Source: Acidobacteriota bacterium
Lineage (GTDB): Bacteria > Acidobacteriota > UBA4820 > DSQY01
NCBI GenBank assembly: GCA_021787565.1
Contig: JAJYLT010000021.1
Coordinates: 1 to 64,000 of the forward strand
Reading direction: 5' to 3'
DNA length: 64,000 nt
The position numbers and the translations under genes were made by a program. A model generated the notes under the pieces. It had not been told where the DNA came from and did no database searches. It worked only from the letters and a program-made list of their open reading frames with translations. This document shows, in pieces, positions 18,712 to 26,806 of this stretch (the first letter of the stretch is position 1; every line of letters starts with the position of its first letter).

Positions 18712-19452
18712 ATGGAACAACGGAGTCAGCAAGGTCCCCTGAAGGGCTTCATCACTCTTTCGGGGCAAAGGCTTATCTATACCATTCGGAGAAACAACAG
18801 GGCCCGCCGCATCTGGATCAAGGTGGAGGACAGGGAGGGCCTTGTTCTGGTGTTTCCCAAGTGGGCCAAGACGAGCCAGGCCCCGGACCTGATCCGCAAG
18901 CATCGCGACTGGATCCTCGGCCGGCTCGGGCAGCGAGCCGCCCACCTCGCGAGCGCCCCTCCCCCCCTGGGAGAGGGCCGGACCGTCTCCTATCGCGGCC
19001 GCGCTTTGCCTTTGCGCGTGCGCAACTGCGCCTGCGTCAACCCCTCCGTGGAGATTCACCGGGACTCCGTGGTGGTGAGGGTGCCGCGCGACCGCGAAGC
19101 CCCCGTCGGAGAGGTGCTCACCGCCTTCTATCGCGAGAGGGCCAAAGAGGTGTTCACACGGCGAGTGCAGGCTTTGGCGGAGGCCCTCGGCGTCAAACCC
19201 AAGCGTGTCTCCGTCCGCGATCAGAAGACCCGCTGGGGCGCCTGCACGGGGCGCGGCACGCTCACGTTCAACTGGCGCCTTCTGCTGGCCCCTCCGGCCG
19301 TGCTCGACTACGTCGTCGTCCACGAGCTGTGCCACTTGCGGCACGCCAACCACGGGCGCCGCTTCTGGGATCTGGTGGCCTGCCACAGCCCGAACTTCGA
19401 GGCCCACCGCGACTGGCTTCGTACCTACGGGCGGCTCCTGACCCTGGGATAG
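18712..19452 (+). CDS. YgjP-type (DUF45) metallopeptidase
   Basis: 246 residues. The carboxy-terminal part carries the gluzincin helix VVHELCHLRHANHGRRFW, giving HExxH plus a third ligand nearby, and the family-typical KTRWGACTGRGTLTFNWRL just before it. The amino half has the characteristic strand-rich region with FPKWAK and HRDWIL. Known members are intracellular SprT/M48-like proteins; YgjP substrates are poorly defined. The start at 18712 was chosen because AGGAG lies about seven bases upstream, while the ATG ten codons earlier has no such site. Confidence 0.9.
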   Translation: MEQRSQQGPLKGFITLSGQRLIYTIRRNNRARRIWIKVEDREGLVLVFPKWAKTSQAPDLIRKHRDWILGRLGQRAAHLASAPPPLGEGRTVSYRGRALPLRVRNCACVNPSVEIHRDSVVVRVPRDREAPVGEVLTAFYRERAKEVFTRRVQALAEALGVKPKRVSVRDQKTRWGACTGRGTLTFNWRLLLAPPAVLDYVVVHELCHLRHANHGRRFWDLVACHSPNFEAHRDWLRTYGRLLTLG

Positions 19453-19475
19453 CCGCCCCTACCGCCTTCCCACGG

Positions 19476-19724
19476 ATGGAGGATGCGTTGGAAGAACCCC
19501 TCAGCCCCCAAAAGGCCCCTTTCGTACTGGATCTCGAAGCCGGCGACCACTACTGGTGCGCCTGCGGCCGCTCGGGCAAACAGCCCTTTTGCGACGGAAG
19601 CCACAAGGGAACGGGATTCCAGCCCGTCAAATTCCAGCTCGACCAGCCCAAGAGGGTGGCCCTCTGCGGCTGCAAGTACTCGGGCCACAAGCCCTTCTGC
19701 GACGGCAACCACAAGGAGCTGTGA
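19476..19724 (+). CDS. Tandem CDGSH iron-sulfur protein
   Basis: 82 residues with two CDGSH-type cluster sites, CACGRSGKQPFCDGSH and CGCKYSGHKPFCDGNH. Each gives the three-Cys/one-His ligation of a [2Fe-2S] cluster. Two motifs on one short chain without a membrane anchor match the monomeric bacterial/mitochondrial-matrix (CISD3/Miner2-like) class. These are redox or cluster-transfer proteins of uncertain partner. The ATG at 19476 lies 23 bases after the metallopeptidase stop. The ribosome binding site is weak, so coupling to the upstream gene is likely. Confidence 0.88.
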   Translation: MEDALEEPLSPQKAPFVLDLEAGDHYWCACGRSGKQPFCDGSHKGTGFQPVKFQLDQPKRVALCGCKYSGHKPFCDGNHKEL

Positions 19725-19840
19725 GGGCGGACAGGCGGCCGCGCGGCTGAGGTGCGGACCCTTTGCATCCTTGCCTGCGGTCGTGAATCTTCGCGGCGCC
19801 CGTGACCTCTGGACCATGACTGGATCCCTCAGGTAGTCCC

Positions 19841-20641
19841 ATGCCCCTTCTCGATCTCGGCTCCCATCAGATCCATTACCGGATCGGGGGGTCCGGCCCG
19901 CCGCTCGTTCTCATCCCGGGATGGACCTTGAGCCTGCATCTCTGGGATGAGATGGTTCCCCTCCTGGAACCCTATCATCAGGTCATCCGGTACGATCCGC
20001 GCGGCGCCGGCCGGTCCACCTCGAACCCGGCCCTGGAATACTCACGCCTCGCCGACGCCGAGGACCTGGCCGCGCTCCTCGACCACCTCGGCGTCGTAGA
20101 TGCCCACCTCGTCGGTCATTCCAAAGGGGCTAGAATCGCGCTCATCTTCGCCATGAATTGGCCCTGGAGGGCCCTTTCGGTAGCGGCCATCGGCTCCGCC
20201 GAGCCGCACCCCACGGGCTCGGGGGCCAGCTTTCGCCCCATCGCCGCGGAGTGGGTGGCGAAAGCCGCCAAGACCGCCAGGGAAGAGGGCTCCGAAGCCG
20301 CCGTCCGGAACCTGGGCCGCGCCCGGCTGTTCGGCAAGCTGCGCTCCTCGCCCGAAGGACTGCGGCACCTCCGCCTGGCCATGGAGGGGTACGCCGCGGC
20401 GGACCTGCTCTCCGATGCAGCCAAGCGAACCTACGACACCGAGGCGGGCGCTTCCCGGCTCACCATGCCGGTCCTCTTTCTGGCAGGGGAAGAGGACCCC
20501 TTCCTGGAGGAATGCCGCTACGCCCACGAGCACCTGCCCTCCTCGCGCCTAGTCGTCCTGCCGCGGTGCGGCCACATGGCCCCCATCGAGCAGCCCGAGG
20601 CCCTGGCCCGTGCCCTCCTCGCGTGGCCCTCGCGCGCCTAG
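19841..20641 (+). CDS. Alpha/beta-hydrolase fold protein
   Basis: 266 residues with the full fold signature: an oxyanion region after LVLIPGWTLS, the nucleophile elbow GHSKG near residue 98, the acid in GEEDPFLEE near 215, and the catalytic His in CGHMAPIEQP near 245. The substrate cannot be read from sequence; esterase, lactonase and C-C hydrolase relatives all share this pattern. It lies 116 bases downstream of the CDGSH gene and converges with a minus-strand hydrolase unit. No signal peptide, so cytosolic. Confidence 0.88.
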   Translation: MPLLDLGSHQIHYRIGGSGPPLVLIPGWTLSLHLWDEMVPLLEPYHQVIRYDPRGAGRSTSNPALEYSRLADAEDLAALLDHLGVVDAHLVGHSKGARIALIFAMNWPWRALSVAAIGSAEPHPTGSGASFRPIAAEWVAKAAKTAREEGSEAAVRNLGRARLFGKLRSSPEGLRHLRLAMEGYAAADLLSDAAKRTYDTEAGASRLTMPVLFLAGEEDPFLEECRYAHEHLPSSRLVVLPRCGHMAPIEQPEALARALLAWPSRA

Positions 20642-20765
20642 CGGATTCGTATTCGGCGATCATGTCCCTGACGATGACGCCGGCGGGTTTGATCTCTCCG
20701 ACGAGGAGGCGAGTCAGCGCGGTGGGAATGGATTCGGAGACCGGTGCAGGCGCCGGCGGGCTCAT
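20460..20765 (-). CDS. Possible small coupled ORF overlapping the hydrolase 3' end
   Basis: An ATG at 20765 overlaps the stop of the minus-strand hydrolase gene (ATGA), the coupling style used throughout this window. The first 42 codons look protein-like (IPTALTRLLVGEIKPAGVIV, then RDMIAEYESA). The rest runs antisense over the last 180 bases of the plus-strand hydrolase and looks like shadow sequence. Either a real short gene lost its own ending, or the coupling is chance. Confidence 0.3.
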   Translation of the reverse strand: MSPPAPAPVSESIPTALTRLLVGEIKPAGVIVRDMIAEYESARRARATRGGHGPGPRAARWGPCGRTAAGRLGARRAGARGRSGIPPGRGPLPLPERGPAW

Positions 20766-21556
20766 GGCCGCTCCTCCTGCGCGCGGGCCAAAAGATCGAG
20801 CACCGCGCCGTTGAACGTTTCGGGCTCCTCCACGCAAGCGAGATGGCCCGCCCCGGAGATCTCCACGTACGAGGCCCCGGGGATGAGACCCGCGAAGCCG
20901 CCGGCCTCCATGGGCGGCGTGACGGCATCCTGACTACCGACGGCCACGAGGGTCGGGCAGGTGATCGTCCGCAGAAGGTCCAGCCTGGAGGGTCTGTCGC
21001 GCATGGCGAGCAGTGCGGCCGCCACCCCCTCCCTGCGCTGGTCCACCATCATGGCCCAGACCCGCCTCGACAGGTCCACGCGTTCGCGAAGCGTCTTCTC
21101 GCTCAGGAGCTTGAAGAGCATGTCGTCGGCCAGGAAGGTCATGCCCTCGGCCAGCACCCGCCGGGCCGTCGCCGACCGGGTCTCCTTCGCGGAAGCCGAG
21201 TCGGCCGCCGCTCGCGTGTCCGCAAGCACGAGCCCCGCCACCCTCCACGGAAAGAGGGCCGCGAAGGCCAGCGCCACGTAACCGCCCATGGAGAACCCGC
21301 AAAGGACGCCCTTGGGCGCGCCGTGGGCGTCCATGCAGGCGGCCACGTCCCGGGCGTGGTCTTCGATGGAGTGCGGGCCCCTGGGCAGAGGGGATCGCCC
21401 GAATCCGCGAAGGTCGGGCACGAGGACCCTCGCCGTTGCCGCCAGCGTCCCTATCTGAGGCTCCCACATGCGTCCATCCAGCGGGAACCCGTGGATCAGC
21501 ACCAGCGGCACGCCCGTACCGTCGCCGAAGGTCGCCCCAGCCAGCCCTTGTCCCAT
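20762..21556 (-). CDS. Alpha/beta-hydrolase fold protein (pimeloyl-ester-hydrolase-like)
   Basis: 264 residues with LVLIHGFPLDGRMW, the nucleophile motif GFSMGG near residue 97, the acid in VGSQDAVTPP and the His in GAGHLACVEEP. This layout is shared by carboxylesterases, BioH-like and 3-oxoadipate enol-lactonase-like enzymes, so the substrate is unassigned. The start was placed at the ATG at 21556 because the residues upstream (Arg/Ser-rich) do not belong to the fold. It lies 166 bases downstream of rsmB on the same strand. Confidence 0.87.
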   Translation of the reverse strand: MGQGLAGATFGDGTGVPLVLIHGFPLDGRMWEPQIGTLAATARVLVPDLRGFGRSPLPRGPHSIEDHARDVAACMDAHGAPKGVLCGFSMGGYVALAFAALFPWRVAGLVLADTRAAADSASAKETRSATARRVLAEGMTFLADDMLFKLLSEKTLRERVDLSRRVWAMMVDQRREGVAAALLAMRDRPSRLDLLRTITCPTLVAVGSQDAVTPPMEAGGFAGLIPGASYVEISGAGHLACVEEPETFNGAVLDLLARAQEERP

Positions 21557-21722
21557 GTGCGCAACCCCCGATGTTGGCCGTGATCGCCTTACGGCCGTTC
21601 CAGAGATGAGCCTACCACCCGACCGCGGCGCGGTGGCCAAGACCTAGCCCCAGCGCCCTCTGCTGGGTCAAAAGGCGCGCAGATGGCCAAAGGGCGCCTC
21701 CTCCACCGCAACTTGACCGTCT

Positions 21723-23240
21723 TCAGGAAGGGCGGCGCCGGAATAGGGCGATGAAGAAGCCGTCCCAGGAATGGCGGTGAGGCAGGCAGGTGAAGCGGCC
21801 GTCACCTGAGGGATCGAGGATCTCGGCCAGAGGCTTCGGGGGCTTGCGGGGCTGGGGCGAGAAGTCCGCGTTCTCCGCCAGGAATCGTTCCGCCACGGCC
21901 TCCGTCTCCTCGGGCTCGATGGAGCAGACCGAGTAGCAGAGGACCCCTCCGGGAGACACTACCCGGGCCGCCTCGGTCAGGAACCGGAATTGACGGTCGG
22001 CGCGGAAGGCCAGGTCGCTCTCCAGGATTTGCCAGCGGATCTCGGGGTTGCGCCGCAGGGTCCCGAGGGAGGAGCAGGGGGCGTCCAGCAGGACCGCCGG
22101 CCACTCGGCGCGAAAGGGCAGCCCCGCCTCCAGGTCCACCTGAGCCATCCGGACGTTGGTGAGGCCCAGGCGCCGCACGTTCTCGCCGATCTGGGCCAGG
22201 CGGCGGCGGTGCACGTCGGTGGAGAGGACCCATCCCCGCTCCCCCACCCGGCCGGAAAGAAGGACGGTCTTTCCCCCGGGCGCCGCGCACAGGTCCAGCA
22301 CCCGCGTACTCCCCTCGACGGGCAAGAGCAGGGCCGGCACCTGGGACGCGGGGTCCATGATGTAGAAGTATCCGCGCCGGAAGGCTTCCGTTTCCGCCGG
22401 GTTGCCCCTCCGGACCGCATAGGTGAGGGGTAAGGCCGCGTCCGGCTCCAGCGCGACGCCTTCCCGCCTGAGGAGCGGCACTCCCTCGGCCCTGGCCGAG
22501 GGCGAGGGGAAGACCAGGTTCGTGGGCGCCGGGGCCTGGAAGGCTTCCATGAGATCCTCCCCCGCGGCCTCTCCGAATCGGGCCAGGTAGCGCTGGGCCA
22601 GCCACTCGGGCATGCCCAGCCGCAGTGCGGCCCCCTCACTCCCGTTGAGTCGGTAGGGAAGCTCCCCCGCCTCGTCGCGGCGCTCCGCGACCCCCCTCAG
22701 GATGCCGTTCACAAAACCTCCAGCACCGGCGCTGACCGCCTTGGCGGCTTCCACGCACTGGTCCACGGCCGCGTAGGCGGGAACCCTGTCCAGGAAGAGA
22801 AGCTGGAAGGCCCCGACCCTCAAGATGTGCCTCAGTTCGGCCTGCGTATCGGCCAGGCCTCGCTCGGTCTGGTCGTCGAGCACCCAGTCCAGGAGGGGGA
22901 GGTGCCGCACCACGCCCGCCGCCAGCTCCCGCAGAAGGGCGCGGTCCTCTTCCCTGGCCAGCCGCGCCTGGCGCTCCTGGAGGAGCCTCTTCAGCGACTG
23001 CCGGTGGTCCAGGACTTCGGCGAGGACGCTCGCCGCCTCCGCGCGCAGGTTCGCCCGTCCGGCGGGACTTTCCACCGCGCCCGCGGAGGCTTCCGGCCGC
23101 AGGGGGCCCCTGGTCGCACGGAATTGGCCCCGGCCGCCCCCTCGGCCCCCGTCCCCGCCCGCGCCGCCCTCGTGCCCGCGCCGGCCGCGGCCCGGGGGCC
23201 GCCCCCTAGAGTCGGGCGCCCGGCGGGATGGCGTACCCAC
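21723..23240 (-). CDS. rsmB: 16S rRNA (cytosine-967-C5)-methyltransferase
   Basis: 505 residues. A NusB-like RNA-binding domain (from about residue 60: RANLRAEAASVLAEVL) is followed by a Rossmann SAM methyltransferase domain with DLCAAPGGKT, DAPCSSLGTLRRNPE and the catalytic Cys in YSVCSIEPEE. Known function: m5C967 of 16S rRNA in the cytosol. The GTG at 23240 overlaps the end of fmt by 35 bases. It gives an unusual Gly/Arg-rich leader of about 60 residues; a later GTG near residue 56 would remove it. The position downstream of def and fmt matches the common def-fmt-rsmB cluster. Confidence 0.93.
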   Translation of the reverse strand: MGTPSRRAPDSRGRPPGRGRRGHEGGAGGDGGRGGGRGQFRATRGPLRPEASAGAVESPAGRANLRAEAASVLAEVLDHRQSLKRLLQERQARLAREEDRALLRELAAGVVRHLPLLDWVLDDQTERGLADTQAELRHILRVGAFQLLFLDRVPAYAAVDQCVEAAKAVSAGAGGFVNGILRGVAERRDEAGELPYRLNGSEGAALRLGMPEWLAQRYLARFGEAAGEDLMEAFQAPAPTNLVFPSPSARAEGVPLLRREGVALEPDAALPLTYAVRRGNPAETEAFRRGYFYIMDPASQVPALLLPVEGSTRVLDLCAAPGGKTVLLSGRVGERGWVLSTDVHRRRLAQIGENVRRLGLTNVRMAQVDLEAGLPFRAEWPAVLLDAPCSSLGTLRRNPEIRWQILESDLAFRADRQFRFLTEAARVVSPGGVLCYSVCSIEPEETEAVAERFLAENADFSPQPRKPPKPLAEILDPSGDGRFTCLPHRHSWDGFFIALFRRRPS

Positions 23241-24147
23241 GCAGCACCTCCTCGGACGTCATGGGTCGCTTGCCCGGCCTCTGCATCTTGCCCACGAGGA
23301 GAACGCGGCCGTCCCCGCAGGCGACTCCGAAGGCCCCGCCCGCGACCACCTCGCCCGGCTGGGCTCGCGTGCCGGTCGGTCCCACCGCGGCGGTGAGCAC
23401 CTTGATCCGCTCCTCCCGATACTCAAAGAAGGTTCCGGGCCAGGGGTCGAAGGCCCGCACCTGCCGCTCCAGCTCCGCCGCGGGCCGCGAAAAGTCGAGG
23501 CGCCCGTCCTCGCTCGTCAGCCTGGGAGCGTAGGTGGCCAGCGCATCGTCCTGGGGCCGCGCCTCCAGCGTGCCGGCGTGAAGGCCCTCCAGGGTCTCGA
23601 TCAGGAGTTCCGATCCCAGGCGGGCCAGTTCGAGAGAGAGCCCCCCCGCCGTGGCGGAAGGCGGGATGGGGATTCGTCCTTCGAGGTAGACGGGTCCCGT
23701 GTCGAGCCCCTTGTCCATTCGCATGGTGCACACACCCGTCTCCGCGTCCCCGGCCCAGATGGCGTGGGCGATCGGCGAGGCGCCGCGGTGCCGCGGGAGC
23801 AGCGAGGCGTGAACGTTCACGCAGCCGAGGCGGGGGACGGCGAGCACGGCCTCGGGGAGGATCTTGCCGTAAGCCACCACCACGATCACGTCGGGTGCTA
23901 GGTCTCTCAGCAGCCCTTGGACCTCGGCGCCCTTCAGGGAGGCGGGTTGGTGCACCTCCATGCCCCGCTCGACCGCGAAAAGCTTCACCGGCGGAGGCGT
24001 GAGGAGCCTCTTGCGTCCCACGGACTTGTCCGGCTGGGTGAACACGGCGAGGGGGCGTACCCCCGCATCCACGAGCGCCTGAAGGTGAGCCCGCGCGAAA
24101 TCGGGCGTCCCCATAAACACGATGCGCCCGGGCAGGGCAACTGTCAT
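23206..24147 (-). CDS. fmt: Methionyl-tRNA formyltransferase
   Basis: 313 residues. It adds a formyl group from 10-formyl-tetrahydrofolate to initiator Met-tRNA. Key stretches: VFMGTPDF at the start, VVVAYGKILP, the folate/catalytic NVHASLLPRHRGASPI (Asn and His), MDKGLDTGPV with the catalytic Asp, and a carboxy-terminal tRNA-binding beta domain (RVLLVGKMQ). The usual RWRGAAPI is RHRGASPI here, a minor change. It lies 86 bases after def and overlaps rsmB. Confidence 0.96.
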   Translation of the reverse strand: MTVALPGRIVFMGTPDFARAHLQALVDAGVRPLAVFTQPDKSVGRKRLLTPPPVKLFAVERGMEVHQPASLKGAEVQGLLRDLAPDVIVVVAYGKILPEAVLAVPRLGCVNVHASLLPRHRGASPIAHAIWAGDAETGVCTMRMDKGLDTGPVYLEGRIPIPPSATAGGLSLELARLGSELLIETLEGLHAGTLEARPQDDALATYAPRLTSEDGRLDFSRPAAELERQVRAFDPWPGTFFEYREERIKVLTAAVGPTGTRAQPGEVVAGGAFGVACGDGRVLLVGKMQRPGKRPMTSEEVLRGYAIPPGARL

Positions 24148-24233
24148 GAGCGATCCCCCGTCACGACCTTACGAGTGTCTATCCGAAAATGGCCATTCCC
24201 GCGTGAAGAGTGGATGGAAACCGCGACGGCACG

Positions 24234-24788
24234 CTAGGCGTCCAGGCTCCGCCGCTCGGGCTGGGGGTAGGGGTCCTCCCACTCCCCGTCCCGGATGAGC
24301 TTCTTGATCTTGCGCTTGACGATGTCGCGGCGCAGGGGGGAGAGCCTGTCGACGAAGAGGATCCCGTCGAGGTGGTCGATCTCGTGGCACAAGGCCCGGC
24401 AGAGAAACTCGGTGCCTTCGATCTCGAAGGGCTTCCCGTCGCGGTCGAGCGCCTTGACCCTGATCCTGGCTGGCCGCTTGACCCGTTCGTAGATCTTGGG
24501 GATGGAGAGGCAACCTTCCTCTTCGTGCATCTCCCCCGCCTGTTCCACGATTTCTGGATTGAGCAGGTAGAGGATCTCTTCCTTCTCGCCCCGTGCGCCG
24601 AGGTCCACGACCATGGCCCGCGCGGCGATCCCCACCTGATTGGCCGCGAGGCCCGCGCCGGAGGCGTGCCGCATGGTCTCGACCATGTCGTCCAGCAGCA
24701 CCTGGACCTCGGGGGTGATGTCGGTCACCGGGGCGGACTTCTCCCGCAGGACCGGCGATCCGTAGAGTTCAATCTTCCGAATGGCCAT
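24234..24788 (-). CDS. def: Peptide deformylase
   Basis: 184 residues, a metal-dependent enzyme that removes the formyl group from nascent proteins. All three motifs are intact: GAGLAANQVG, EEGCLSIP (metal Cys) and HEIDHLDG (two metal His and the catalytic Glu). A basic/acidic tail (KRKIKKLIRDGEWEDPYPQPERR) extends beyond the core. The start overlaps the 3' end of the TPR/cNMP gene by 20 bases, so the sensor gene and the formylation genes are probably co-transcribed. Confidence 0.97.
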   Translation of the reverse strand: MAIRKIELYGSPVLREKSAPVTDITPEVQVLLDDMVETMRHASGAGLAANQVGIAARAMVVDLGARGEKEEILYLLNPEIVEQAGEMHEEEGCLSIPKIYERVKRPARIRVKALDRDGKPFEIEGTEFLCRALCHEIDHLDGILFVDRLSPLRRDIVKRKIKKLIRDGEWEDPYPQPERRSLDA

Positions 24789-25779
24789 TCGACCGCGCTC
24801 CCCGTCTCTTGATCAGCGAGAGGGTCCGTTCCACCCTCTCCTGAAGCAGGACCTCAAGGTGCTCCAAGGAGTCCGGGCAGGCATCCAGCGCCCGCCGGGT
24901 GGCGGGCCCGGGAAGCTCCAGCACCATGGACCGCTCGGACGCCGTCACGGTGGCCGTCCTCGGCACCTTCTTGAGGAAGGCCACTTCACCGATGATGTCC
25001 CCCGGAGCGAAGACCGCCAGGGGCATCTCCTCCTCCTCGATGGTGCCGCGGGCCGCCAGGCGGCCCCTCACCAGAATGAACAGCGAATCACCCTCCTCCC
25101 CTTCCCTGATCAGGAGATCGCCCGGATCCAGGTTCCTCGGAAGGGCCACCGAGCCCAGGAGTCGGGCGTGTTCCCCATCCATCTCCGGAAAGAGCATCTG
25201 AATCCAGTATGGGCCGGCCTCATCGGGCTGCGGCGCGGCTCCCCTGATGGCGTCCTCCGGAAGCGGTACCGCTTCGAGGGAGGCCGACTGCTGCACCTCG
25301 CCGGAGCCCTCCTCCGAGGGCGCGCCTAGGGCTGCGCCCGTGACTTCTGCCCCCGCTCCGGCGCCAGGGCATTCCGGCGCCACGGTGACCTTCCGTTCCC
25401 CCTCCTGGGGTTCGGCGGAGAGATCGAAGGAGAAGGCGGAGGCATCTTCCACCTTCTGTCCGCCACCCTCCAGCTCCACCATGCGGTTCGCCAGGGAGGC
25501 ATCTTCCGGGGCCAGGCGCGCGGCCCTCCTCAGGAGCGCCAGTCCGTCCGACCGCCTGCCGCCCATGAGCCGGGCCTCCCCCTCATCGCGGTAGATCCGC
25601 GCGGCCTCCTCCGGGCGGCCAGCCCCCTCGTAGGCCTCCGCCAGGTGGATTTTCAGGGCCAGGTCGTAGGGCTCCCTCTGAAGCTTGCGCTCCAGGAGGG
25701 ACGCGGCCCGCTCGTAGCGGCCCTGCTTCATCAGGGCCAGCGGATCCTCCTCCCCCTTTCCCTTCCCGAACAAGGACAT
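24769..25779 (-). CDS. TPR and cyclic-nucleotide-binding domain protein
   Basis: 336 residues. Residues 10-110 are TPR-like helices (LALMKQGRYERAASLLERKL and DLALKIHLAEAYEGAGRPEE). An acidic Ala/Glu-rich linker follows. Residues about 205-310 are a cNMP-binding jelly roll (DPGDLLIREGEEGDSLFILVRG, FAPGDIIGEVAFL, then RTATVTA in place of the canonical phosphate-binding Arg loop). There is no DNA-binding helix-turn-helix, so it is not a CRP-type regulator. It probably reads a nucleotide or acts as a structural sensor. It has its own promoter (25800-25828) and leads the def-fmt-rsmB run. Confidence 0.82.
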   Translation of the reverse strand: MSLFGKGKGEEDPLALMKQGRYERAASLLERKLQREPYDLALKIHLAEAYEGAGRPEEAARIYRDEGEARLMGGRRSDGLALLRRAARLAPEDASLANRMVELEGGGQKVEDASAFSFDLSAEPQEGERKVTVAPECPGAGAGAEVTGAALGAPSEEGSGEVQQSASLEAVPLPEDAIRGAAPQPDEAGPYWIQMLFPEMDGEHARLLGSVALPRNLDPGDLLIREGEEGDSLFILVRGRLAARGTIEEEEMPLAVFAPGDIIGEVAFLKKVPRTATVTASERSMVLELPGPATRRALDACPDSLEHLEVLLQERVERTLSLIKRRGARSNGHSED

Positions 25780-25799
25780 GCCATCCTCCGCCTGCTGGA

Positions 25800-25828
25800 A
25801 GTTTACCGCACCGCCTCTCCGCTCTCAA
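25800..25828 (-). promoter_or_regulatory. Promoter of the TPR/cNMP-def operon
   Basis: Minus-strand TTGAGA (25823-25828) and TAAACT (25800-25805), 17 bases apart, with start expected near 25793. GGAGG precedes the ATG at 25779. It diverges from the agmatinase promoter across the tandem repeat at 25840-25870. Confidence 0.5.
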
Positions 25829-25839
25829 GCCGCACAACC

Positions 25840-25870
25840 GCAGACTTCCGTGTCAACAGCAGACTTCCGT
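25840..25870. promoter_or_regulatory. Tandem 12-bp operator-like repeat
   Basis: GCAGACTTCCGT occurs exactly at 25840-25851 and 25859-25870. Start-to-start distance is 19 bp (nearly two helical turns), so both copies face the same side of the DNA. They sit between two divergent promoters, and the second copy touches the -35 of the agmatinase promoter. This is a typical layout for a regulator binding cooperatively; the regulator is unknown. Confidence 0.5.
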
Positions 25871-25898
25871 TGCGTTTCCGAACCGGCGTCTCTACAAT
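25870..25898 (+). promoter_or_regulatory. Promoter of the agmatinase/glycosyltransferase unit
   Basis: TTGCGT (25870-25875) and TACAAT (25893-25898) with a 17-base spacer. The start is expected near 25905 and GGAGGG (25910-25915) precedes the ATG at 25922, giving a very short leader. Confidence 0.55.
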
Positions 25899-25921
25899 AG
25901 GGGCCGGCCGGAGGGTTCAAG

Positions 25922-26806
25922 ATGCCAGAGTTCTACCCGTCGAATTTCGGGGGATTACCGCCCGGCCAATCCTCGCTGGAGACCTCGCGTTTCGTCATCC
26001 TGCCCATCCCCTACGAGGTGACGACCTCCTACGTCAAGGGGACCAAGTTCGGCCCCAGGGCCATCATCGAGGCCTCCAGGAACATGGAGCTCTACGACGA
26101 GGAGCTGGGGATGGAACCCTGCGAGGCTGGCATCTTCACCTCCGAGGACCTCCTGTTCCACGACATCAGCCCGGGGGCCATGGTGGATACCGTCAAGGAG
26201 GCGGTGGGCCACTACCTTTCCATGGACAAGTTCGTGGTGAGCCTGGGCGGCGAGCACAACCTGAGCTTCCCCTGCTTTCTGGCCCACCGGGAGGTCCACG
26301 GTGAGATCGGCGTGGTCCAGTTGGACGCCCATGCGGACCTGCGAGAGTCCTACGAGGGCACTCCCTTCAACCACGCGTGCGTCATGCGGCGCATCGTGGG
26401 GTGCAGCGCGGGCACCGCCCAGGTGGGCATCCGGTCGCTGTCACGGGAGGAGGCGGACTACCTCAAGGCCAAAGGCACGTGGCCCGTGGTCTGGGCGCGG
26501 GAGTGCCAGGAGGGCGACGGCTGGATGGACCGGGTCCTGGCGGCGCTCCCCCCCAAGGTCTACCTGACGGTGGACGTGGACGGCTTCGACCCCTCCCTGG
26601 TCCCCTGCACGGGCACCCCCGAACCGGGAGGGCTCCAGTGGTACCCCACCCTCCGATTCCTGCGCCGCCTGTGCCGCGAGCGCGAGGTCGTCGGGATGGA
26701 CGTCATGGAGCTGGCACCCGACCGCGTGCACTTCGCCGCTGATTTCCTGGTGGCCCGCCTCCTCTACAAGGTCATGGGATACCTTTCCGAGACCTCCGCA
26801 TCATGA
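25922..26806 (+). CDS. speB: Agmatinase / ureohydrolase
   Basis: 294 residues of the arginase/agmatinase fold with the dimanganese motifs: GGEHNLS, DAHADLRESY and VDVDGFDPSLVPCTGTPEPGG. The PCTGTPEPGG form is the agmatinase-type ending. The reaction splits agmatine to putrescine and urea in the cytosol. Related enzymes act on guanidinobutyrate or formiminoglutamate, so agmatine is the most likely substrate, not a certain one. It is first gene behind the promoter at 25870-25898. Its stop overlaps the ATG of the glycosyltransferase. Confidence 0.9.
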   Translation: MPEFYPSNFGGLPPGQSSLETSRFVILPIPYEVTTSYVKGTKFGPRAIIEASRNMELYDEELGMEPCEAGIFTSEDLLFHDISPGAMVDTVKEAVGHYLSMDKFVVSLGGEHNLSFPCFLAHREVHGEIGVVQLDAHADLRESYEGTPFNHACVMRRIVGCSAGTAQVGIRSLSREEADYLKAKGTWPVVWARECQEGDGWMDRVLAALPPKVYLTVDVDGFDPSLVPCTGTPEPGGLQWYPTLRFLRRLCREREVVGMDVMELAPDRVHFAADFLVARLLYKVMGYLSETSAS

